64,000 nucleotides of DNA from Margaritifera margaritifera (lineage: Eukaryota; Mollusca; Bivalvia; Unionida; Margaritiferidae). The notes under the pieces are model-generated. The model saw only the letters and a program-made list of their open reading frames with translations, was not told the origin of the DNA and did not search any database. Position numbers and translations under genes: made by a program. The stretch is taken from the NCBI GenBank assembly GCA_029931535.1, contig JAQPZY010001048.1, forward strand, positions 828,001 to 892,000, in the 5' to 3' direction. Below are positions 55,000 to 64,000 of this stretch, piece after piece. Numbering within the stretch: the first letter of the stretch is position 1; every line of letters begins with the position of its first letter.

Positions 55000-56360
55000 T
55001 AATAAGTTCAAATTGAAAATAGTGCCGCTCACATATCCAATATAACACTGACTGCGGCCATCTGGAAAGTCTTGTTATCTATACTCCGCCTGAATGGATG
55101 GTTATACCAACGTAAAGTTTTAATAAAAGACTTCCTGTAATGTCTAGTTAAGCCTAAATAAAAATTATGCCGATACGACATCAAATATGACCGCTACAGG
55201 AGAAATTTTAAAAATCTTGTTATCGCTACTCTTCTTGAACGAAAAGTCATATTGACATAGGGTTTCTACCAAAAGACTTCTAAAGATGTTTATTTGCTCC
55301 CAAAATAAAATGGTGTCATTCGCACATCAAATATGGCTGTGTCCATGTTGATAATCTTGCTATCGCTACTCCTCATGATTGGATAGTCGTATCAACATGG
55401 AATTTTCTTTAAATTATTCTTACAATGTCTATTTTGCTACCAAAGGTAAACAAAATAATTCCCCTCAGACATCCAATATGGCCGACACAGTGGCCATCTT
55501 GAATTCTTGCTATCACTGTCTCGCCTGAATGAATGGTCATATCTGTATGGGGTTTTCATTGAAAGACCTTTAATGATGTCTAGTTGGTCGTACAAAATGG
55601 TGCTAACCAAACCGCCAATATGGCCGCCACAATGGCCATTGGGAAAATCTTATTATCGCTATTATCGTGGATGGCTGGTCATATCGACATTGTGTTTTCA
55701 GCAGAAGACCTCGTATGATATCTAGTTGGTCGTAAATGCAAATGGTGCGACTCTGATATCTAATATGGACACCATAAAAGCCGTCTTGAAAATCTTGTTA
55801 TTGTTACACCTCCAAACCGGATAGTTATATCAACATTTTTACCAGACGACTTCTTATAACGTCTTGTTGGTGCTAAGTTAAAGTAAGGCTGATCTAAAAT
55901 CCCATACGGCCAATCATATAGCCATCTTCAAATCGTGTTATCGTTACTCCTCTTATATGGAAAATCATTTTGACTTGTGGTTTATATCAGAAGAGTTATT
56001 TTGGTGGTCTCTTTATCATAATTAAAATTGGTGCCAACTGATCCTCAATATGGCCACCACAGTGGCTATCCGGAAAATATTATTATTTCTACTGATTCTA
56101 AATCGATATCAATATCAATACAGGGTATTCACCAGTAGAGTTCTTATGATACCAAGTTGTTCCTAAGTGAAAGAGTTGTCAATCTGGCATCCATCATGGC
56201 TGCGAAGACGGCCGTCTTGAAAATTGTGTGGGTACCATTCCCGCTGAATGGATGGTTATATGGACATAGGGTTTCTTCAAAAGACTTCTAAGGATGTCAT
56301 GTTGGTGCAAGATGTAAATGGTATAAATTGGATATCAAAAATGTCCACCACAGCAGCTAA
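55000..56360 (+). repeat. Tandem array, about ten units of 145 bp
   Basis: A CATCCAATATGGCCGCCACA-like box recurs near 55035, 55185, 55330, 55475, 55615, 55760, 55905, 56045, 56190 and 56330. It is followed each time by ATCTTGTTATCGCTACTCCT, GAATGGATGGTCATATCGAC and GATGTCTAGTTGGTC-like boxes. The frames at 55507-55725 and 56248-56550 run through the units; the last 50 codons of the second leave the array but match no family I know. Confidence 0.85.
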
Positions 56361-56549
56361 TTTGAAAGTCTTTTTATCGTTAAAGAATATCAGAGATGGT
56401 TTCAACATTGAGCAGATAAAAGAATCAAATGGTCTTATCTTTAATTCCTGGAAATTCTTTACGGCCAACAGAGCGCCAGTCAATGTGCGACACATAATTC
56501 AAACCACAGACGGAGATAAAATATTATACTTGTTTTATACAAACACCTA

Positions 56550-57480
56550 AGGGGCATGGTATGATATTTGTTCATACAAACACACAATCACACATGCAAA
56601 TGGGAGTGTAGTATAATATTTTCTTCATACCAATAATTTTTTAAAACACAAAACACGCAAATAATAAAAATACTATATTTTCTCGCATACAAACATATGG
56701 GGGCAAGGATATATCACTGTATCCATAGAAACACACAAACCATGCATACAAGTTGCGGTAGAGTCTTATAATTGTTCACACAAACACACACTCGCACATA
56801 CAAATTTGGGTGGGGTATGAATTTGTTTCATAGAAATACACGATTATACAGTCAATAGGTGGGTAGTGTATGGTATTTCTTCATCCAACCACACAAAAAC
56901 ACACTCATTAAAATGACGTGTTTTTTAAGATGTATTCATACCTAATATGTTTTCATCCTAAGCATTTGTTTCATGCAAACACACAATTACATACAAACAC
57001 AATTATGCACAAATAATGTGTTGGATATGATCGCACATACAAATGAGGATGTTATATACTTTTTTAAATTAAAAAAAAAATTGTTTTAATGCAGACATAT
57101 ATATCAATACACACAAATACGGGGTAGGGTATGGGATTCTTTCATACAAACACGCAATCACACTTACAATTTGGGTGTAGTATAATATGTATTTCATGCC
57201 AATCATTTTTCTTTTCATATAAACACACAATTACACATTCAAATCTGGGTATGGCATAATGTTTTTTCATAGAAACACATTATCACAAATTATAAATTTG
57301 GGGGTGGTGAAATATTTGTCATACTAATCATATTTTTTCAATACAGTCACACAATTTCACTTGCAAAAAGCGCTGGAATATGATATTTTATCATACACAT
57401 AATAACGAGGATAAGATATGGCCATTTTGAAAATAAAAACATTTGTGGCTTTGTGGATTTAATGCCATTTTTCAGAACAT
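56550..57480 (-). repeat. Low-complexity repeat family R, minus-strand array
   Basis: Units of about 55-80 bp carry TTTCATACAAACACACAATC plus ACACATACAAATTTGGGTGT and AGTATAATATT. This is the reverse complement of the units at 58080-58970. Confidence 0.85.
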
Positions 57481-57535
57481 GATAGGTTATTCAAGGCGAC
57501 TGGTATATTTGTTTGAGGAAGAACCCGGGAAGACC
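57455..57535 (-). mobile_element. SINE tail fragment, minus strand
   Basis: It matches the 3' part of the SINE at 59751-59980 (GGGTTCTTCC region through the CATATGATAGG-like block and the GGCATTAAAT end), with the tRNA head missing. Confidence 0.6.
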
Positions 57536-57890
57536 TAGACAAAAAGACACAATAAGAACATACAGTTACATGTACAAATTGGGGTGTATTAGAATATATT
57601 TCTATATACCAATCTTTTTCTTTCTTCATATAAACACATTATTACTCGTACATATGTTGGGTGTGCTATGATATTCTTTTCATACCAATTATGTTTACTC
57701 ACACTAACATAAAATTGCCTATACAAAAGGTAAAGGGGTAGAGTATTCTTTTGTTCTTCATACAAACACACAATTACGCAATGGCACAGAGAAACGGTGT
57801 AACATATGCCTATGCTGTAGAGTCTGGCCCGGGAGGTACAGCCACCCTGGTCCTTAAAACAACGGAAATGCTCAATATAGCAGCCCAGAT
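57490..57890 (-). repeat. Inverted copy of 13725-14010 joined to a copy of 11800-11895
   Basis: 57490-57795 is the reverse complement of 13725-14010. It is joined at GAAAC (57791-57795) to 57796-57890, which is closest to the reverse complement of 11800-11890 at about 90%. The overlapping plus- and minus-strand frames here (57751-58026, 57589-58086) are repeat-derived. Confidence 0.75.
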
Positions 57891-58079
57891 GATCTTTTTG
57901 AGAGAAACACCAGTATTTCAGAATAGTGTACATTATTATTGTCATCTTCTTTATTTGTGTTTCATTATGTGTCAGTGTATAACTGTGTTTTGTATGAAAA
58001 CGAATAATTGCCATGAAGAAAAATAATATTAGCAAATTATCGCTAGGAATAAAATAGTATACCACACACTGCTTTGATA
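57891..58079. other. Axis between the two R arrays
   Basis: About 190 bases between the minus-oriented and plus-oriented R arrays. No feature of its own seen. Confidence 0.4.
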
Positions 58080-59330
58080 TGTGCAATTTGTGTGTTTACA
58101 TGAAGAAAAAGAATCATTGGTATGAACATATAATTGCACTCCATTTACATGTGTGATTGTGTCTGTATGTGTGTAAGAAAATGTATCACACCCTAACCCC
58201 TTTCATATGCGTAATTGTGAGTTTCTAAAAAGAAAATATCATAAGGTGTGACCTTTTGTATGCGTAAACGTGTGTTTATATGAAAAGAATGATTCATATG
58301 AAAAAGTAATATACTACTCCCACAACTGCATGTATCATTTTATGTCGATATAAAAAGAAATATCATAACCTACAGACCTTTTTATGTGTGATTGTGTACT
58401 TGTATGAAGAAATATCATTCAGAACGACAATTTTTTTTGTATGTGTGATTGTGTACACAACCCCAGTTTGAATGTTTGATTGTGTTGTTACATGAGCAAA
58501 AATATTAGACCATACACTCATTTGTGTATGTGATTGTGTGCTTGTATGAAATATGTCGTACCCTACCCTCTTTGGTATGTGTAATTGTGTCTTTGTGTGA
58601 AACAAATCTTAAGCTATCTACAGTTGTATGCGCGACTCTCTCATTGCGCGAAACAATAATCTAACCCTATCGAATTATGTATGCATAATTGCGTGATTTT
58701 ATGAAAACAGTTTAGTTGGTATGAAGATTATAGGATATAACACGCCCGTTTGTATGTGTGAATGTGTTTGCATCAACTAAGTATAGTATGAAAAATAATT
58801 GGTATCAAAACATATTATATTACACTCCCATTTGTATGAGTGAATGTGTGTTTGTATGAAACGAGAATCACACGCACCCCTCCTTTTGTATATGTGTGTG
58901 CTTGTATGAAAAAAATATATCATACCCCATACTCTTTTTGTCATTTTGCATAAGTGTATATGTTCACTCAGCTATACATAAGATTAGTATTCTCTTTACA
59001 AGTACGGACTCCCCATCTAAACTATCATACTCTTGATAAACGCTACAATGTATTTTTATTTTGCTGCTTAAGATAGTGGCACGAAAATTATAACAGCATA
59101 CACACTGACAGTGAATTTGTGACTTGTAACATTGTTTCTGATAAAATGTATCAATGCGTTGATGTCATATTCCACAAAAACACAGTTCTCTGAGCACACG
59201 ATACAATCATTTCGCGTTTCATTCTGGGCGTTGTCTGTACTGATTTGTCATCCATTCTGTTAAAATCCTCATGGGGGGCTATAGTGCAAAAGCGTTAGAA
59301 ATACGTAGTGTAATACCGATATTCCCCCTC
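58080..59330 (+). repeat. Low-complexity repeat family R, plus-strand array and tail
   Basis: Units of about 55-80 bp carry TGTGTGATTGTGTGTTTGTA plus TGAAAAAATATCATACCCTA. The tail at 59000-59310 (ACTGACAGTGAATTTGTGAC) matches the tail of the copy at 14200-14480. Confidence 0.85.
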
Positions 59331-59750
59331 CGGCCGCGCACCCCCCTTCCCACACCCCTACGCTCACACGTAGTATTAAATTACCCATAAACACAGAATC
59401 ATAGCTTGAAATTTCCAGCAGTTTTTGTAAGAAGGGTGTGCTTGTCAGTCATTAAGTGTTCTCATCCGTCTCTCTATCATGTTCCATTCCAATAGAGGAT
59501 CATATCGTTCCAAACGTAGTATCAATTTCCCGCACCCACCCACCCACCCCAACACAACGGCCCAACGTAATATTAAATTCACATTGACATCCAAAGTGAC
59601 GCCCCATAATGTTAAAATAAAACATTATTGTCTAGAGTGTACCTGGATATTATTAGAAAACGATTATGTATGGACATTTTTAATCATAATTTTCAAAAAA
59701 AGCAACCTATGAGATATATATACACAAATAATACGCTCCTTAATGTGCGA

Positions 59751-59980
59751 GGGACCCCGAGTGGCCGAGTGGTGTAAGGTGCTCAGCTTTACAGATCACT
59801 CACACATCTCACGTTTGTCTGTTTGGGTTCGAGTCAAGGCTGGACAAACGTGGATGTGTGAGAAAGCTTGCCAGTAGCTTCACGTGGGTCGGTGGTTCTT
59901 CCCGGGTTCTTCCTCCACCAAATATACTGGCTGCCACGTATAGCCTATCATATGCTGAAACATGGCGTTAAATCCCACAA
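59751..59980 (+). mobile_element. tRNA-derived SINE (Ser/Leu-like head), plus strand
   Basis: The head GGGACCCCGAGTGGCCGAGT starts at 59751, with a B-box-like GGGTTCGAGTC at about 59825. The body has GTCGGTGGTTCTTCCCGGGT and the tail GGCGTTAAATCCC. It is collinear with the copy at 10450-10676 in the other arm. Confidence 0.82.
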
Positions 59981-62900
59981 AATTGACCCTCCTTATCGTG
60001 CGTTTTGCTTTGTTTTTTCACATGATTAGAAACCTAGGAAAAATGTTACTATAACTTAAAGAATTAATAAAGAAACAGTTGAATTTGCTAGTCTCGTTAG
60101 CATATTCTTATATGCTTTATTGGTATGTCGTCCTTATAGTTTTGCAAACTTCACTTAAGATACCACATATTTGTCTCATGCATGACCGATATGTGTATTT
60201 ACCGTATTTGTGGAAAGCACATACCCTAATGAAAGTGTAACAATCTTTCACACATGACTTATCCATGGACGACACTTAATTATGATTTTCATTTTTTTCA
60301 TAGAAAATATGTCTAGTAAAAGACATTATGTTTGCAGTGTTAGGCTCGAACATCAACGCCTGTGTAGTTATTATCGTTCAAATATGGTCGGTCATTGGAA
60401 ATTTCATAAGATGCACTCATTACATACATACGGTTGGGTTATCTAATAATTGTTCTCATTGTGTTCATTGTGTCTAGTTGGGAGAAAAGAAAGAGCTTTG
60501 AATTATAAAGTATAGCATGATACTGTTCAGTATTAGTCTTTATGTGAACAACACGAGGATTTGTAATGGCAAGGCAAAGAAGTCCGTATATTCCTATAAT
60601 TAATTTAGTTTTGAAGTTTAATTATTTCATGTTATGATACTGTTACCGATATGACACATTAGAAACATAAGGCCATCTTGTGCCTAATGTTTTCTCCATG
60701 AGTCCATGTCCTTGACACTAGGAATCTAATGCAGAGGCAAACACCAGGTCACATAATACATGCATACTATAAGCACTCGCAACATTTTTCAAGGTTAATG
60801 TCGTTTCACATTGAATATGTTTTGATTCAATTGGCCATACATACTACCCCCTCCCCAATAAGAAATTAGTACCACAATATACACATTCAAATTTGTCACC
60901 ACAGAACGCTCAAAGACTTGGCATATTATAACCGAGATGCATAATTTGATGTTACTTGGCGTTTAAATCATATACAGACTTGTTGTTGTTGTTTTTTTGT
61001 TGTTTTTTTTTTGTTTGTTTTTTTTTTTGTGTGTGCAGATTAATGACTTGAGATTGGCACAGGAATCCCCCTGACACAATAAACTATTTCAAGGTATTAT
61101 GCATTTGCTCTCACATTTTTAGAAAGACAATGCAATATTTAGAAATAGTCTGCTTTCCCCATTATATTCGTACATAATATGCAATACATTAAAATTCGTC
61201 GGAACTTAAACCAGGTCATATAACGGTATATTAACAAAAGGGCATATAATCCCTAATATAGAAAGCTTAGCATCGAACGAACATAGTCTTACTCCTACCT
61301 AGAACTGTACTAGTCAAAAAAGTTGTTTGTGTAGGGTATGATGCACATATTCTTAAAAACTGTACGTGGTCATGAGCTAAATACAAATACTTAATTTACG
61401 TGAGTGAATCATACATTGTATGTGACGGTGACATTCTGTGGTTTGCAAGTGTATAACATTTTAAAGATATGCATATAGTTATAAAGTATATTGACTTGAA
61501 CACAAATAGCACCAAATAAATTAACTCTAAACACAAAATTTCAGTATAGTCATTTAAGGGTGAAACATCGATCTCAGAAACCTCTTTTGCAACAAAGATC
61601 TTGACGTTGTAATGATGCATCACTTATCCAAATTTCATGGTTTTAGGGAGGATAGCATACACGCAGCATACCAAAACCTCAAATGACCATGAACTGAATG
61701 CTACAACTAAGCCAAAGACTTTGAAAGATTAAATATAGATCACACTGAGCTACTTTGTTGGAAGGGTGTGTTGCTTACATAGACGTATGTCGTCATCAAT
61801 TTCTGGATTCTAGCACAAACATTGTGTGAGAAATGAACATAAGCACAACACGTACACGCATCAGGGAAGTATAAAGTATGACCATAATGACCTATTACTG
61901 AACTGAGGGAGTGATACTCATCAAGATGCATCTCCATACAACGTGTCATGATTCTAGATTGGATAGTACGTACATATCATGTAAGCAAACTCTTTTGATC
62001 GCAAGATTAAAAGCACACAATTTAATACAAATGTATTAAGCATGAAATATATGTCACACTGACCTACTGATAAGGGTGTAGTATTCATCAAAATACATCC
62101 CCTCGCCAGATTTCAGGATTCTATGTATAACATTATGCATACAAAGTGCACAAATTTATTTGGTCATGAGCTAAAAGCAGATCTTAACTTAAGCAAGTAA
62201 AATGTGAAATATTGTTCATAGTGATCTTCTATTGTTGTAAAGGTGATGTACTAACAAAGATGCAAACAATCATCTACTTTGATAAACATAGCATGGGCAA
62301 CAAACTTAAAACAGGACATTAAATCTAAATCAGTAATGCGGGAAATACAGGTCACAATGACCCAAATTTTAAGCCAGTACTTCTTGTCAAGATGCACCCA
62401 CTCACTAAGTTTTAAGATTCAATCTATAACTTTATCTATACAGGGTGAACAAAAAAACCTCAGATAAATGCAAAATCTTGATGTATACTTAACATTACCC
62501 CCGTTATCCCTCTCCACGGGGGTTATGTTCTGTGAAACCCACTACAAACTGTGGCCTAGAGAGGTTGGTTGAGATACAGTGGAGCAGTAATATGAATATT
62601 GTTTGACATGCGCAACGCTTACTCTGACACCCGGGGTATAAATAACATCACTGATACAGTATTACGACAGTGGGGAGTACTGTCATGACTTTAAAAGTGT
62701 CGTACAACACATTGACAATTTGATTCAACAAAGAAGCCGGGTTATACCAGAAACGTTATTACAAAATATTGCACAACATCTTGGCATTTCGATTCAGCTG
62801 GGACAACTGAGAATCCGTGACCAAGCTTGGTAAAGTAAATTAAGAATGGGTGACGCAAAACACTATAAAAAATGGATAATAATGATAACTTCGAAAAAAT

Positions 62901-63153
62901 ACGTACTTATTCATGTTTTAATTTATTTTAATTTACCTTTGGACACTGAACTTTTAAACGGCAAGTATACTAAACTCGGAATCAAAATGGCATGACAAGA
63001 TATAACTAACGCAGTTACAATATCGATGTGCAGGTACATTCCGGTTATTGACATGCATTCATTCAGCAGATGTTCGCGCAATGTTGGACCGAGGTAGAAG
63101 ACCTCGCAGAAGATTGGTCAGTTGACCAAATGAGATTCTTCTTTAAATAAAGT

Positions 63154-63154
63154 A

Positions 63155-63211
<57 letters not shown>
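63154..63211. repeat. ATT trinucleotide microsatellite
   Basis: About 19 ATT units at the position matching 7102-7216, without the AAT half. Confidence 0.95.
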
Positions 63212-64000
63212 GTCACTATTATTATATTGTCCTTTTCAAAGGGTAACTGTAACCAATTATTCCTTATTTACAAGAAAGGAGCTAATTTCTGTAATTTATA
63301 TTAATCTTTTATGTGGCTAATAATTTAGTTCCATTAAATCTACAGAACTTAAAGTTAGGAATGTCCTCACAGAGTTGGTCATAGTGACAGTTCTATACGA
63401 CTATTGTGTTTAAAAACCTGGTGAATGGAGATTACGTGCTTGACTGCGCCTTAATATTATGACTATGTCATTATTTGATTGTTCCTTTTGTTTTCAATTA
63501 AGGTTTTATATATGTGTAATTATGCGTTGATCGGTTTTATTCTCTAATGTGATATAGTATTATAATCAGAGCATCATCTGCCAATGAAGTCATAGAGAGC
63601 GGTGTGACATCAATGCTATATGAGTTCACAATGAATATTGAGTCCCGAAAAAAAACAACAAGAACCAAGAAAGATGTTTTATTTACAGTTCTTGTCATTG
63701 TTTATGTCCTTGTTTGTGCTTGTTTAGTTTGATTCTGTCTTTAATATTTATGTGGGCATGATACCTACATAAGGCCAACAGGAAGCCTTCCAGATTTGTA
63801 AGCAAACTGAGCAAAAAATAATCTTTCGTTTTATACGTTGGGATTATCTGCTTTATTCAATTGATTATATTGTTATAGTCTTTCAGAATAATGTTTTGTT
63901 TGAACAAATAGCGTATTTTGTTGATTGTCTAGAATTCCTCTAACCATCGAGCTCTCCAGTGGATACAATTTTTAAAACTTGTTACTGAGCGTAATCTTGT

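Larger units (their letters stand above)
59365..64000 (-). repeat. Right arm of large inverted repeat, runs off the window
   Basis: This is the reverse complement of 6283-11070 with the same internal order: GC-rich block with CACCCACCCACC, SINE (59751-59980), minisatellite (about 61300-62480), the 62780-62840 anchor, and (ATT)n. It is about 150 bases shorter than the left arm through small indels. No gene in it; the 60- to 77-codon frames mirror those of the left arm. Confidence 0.85.

Noticed and set aside
6283..64000. Polinton/Maverick-type giant element bounded by the large inverted repeat
   Set aside because: No DNA polymerase B, retroviral-like integrase, ATPase or capsid gene is visible between the arms, and the arms are much longer than usual for that group.

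Overview
The window is animal nuclear DNA. It is AT-rich and gene-poor, its genes appear to be split by introns, and it is packed with microsatellites, minisatellites, tRNA-derived SINEs and LTR retrotransposon remains. A Toll-like receptor, a Ty3/gypsy element and tandem repeats of a style familiar from molluscs and other lophotrochozoans suggest a marine invertebrate, possibly a bivalve. The species cannot be fixed from the sequence.

Layout. 0-3 kb: nothing recognisable. 3.28-4.94 kb, minus strand: LRR, transmembrane and TIR parts of a Toll-like receptor, split by a one-base frameshift. 6.28-11.07 kb: one arm of a very large inverted repeat, whose partner is 59.37-64.0 kb and runs off the window. 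11.1-15.5 kb: a second, older palindrome holding a SINE and a copy of a low-complexity repeat. 16-28 kb: no gene seen; several minisatellites. 28.2-28.8 kb: the 3' tail of an LTR retrotransposon. 29.1-32.1 kb: two tandem arrays. 33.5-34.5 kb: a GC-rich island followed by weak open frames. 34.79-41.19 kb, minus strand: a 6.4-kb Ty3/gypsy-type element. 42-46 kb, minus strand: four exon-like open frames. 48.7-54.2 kb, plus strand: a possible spliced gene with a TATA box and a tandemly duplicated last exon. 55-59.3 kb: tandem arrays in opposing orientations.

The most unusual object is the retrotransposon. It is bounded by a matching 5-bp target-site duplication (GACAT), but both outer ends are the same LTR terminus (TGTCACGG) facing inward, so the unit looks like an LTR element that inserted with two U3 ends. 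Its pol carries an integrase-type HHCC zinc finger before the reverse transcriptase, the RNase H is last, and no integrase catalytic core is visible. That order resembles the Gmr1-like group of Ty3/gypsy elements, whose pol order is copia-like. A second family member at 28.2 kb also ends in RNase H directly before its LTR.

Confidence is high for the TIR protein, the retrotransposon domains, the main LTR and TSD, and the arrays. It is moderate for the large inverted repeats, which were aligned by eye, and low for the spliced-gene proposals.
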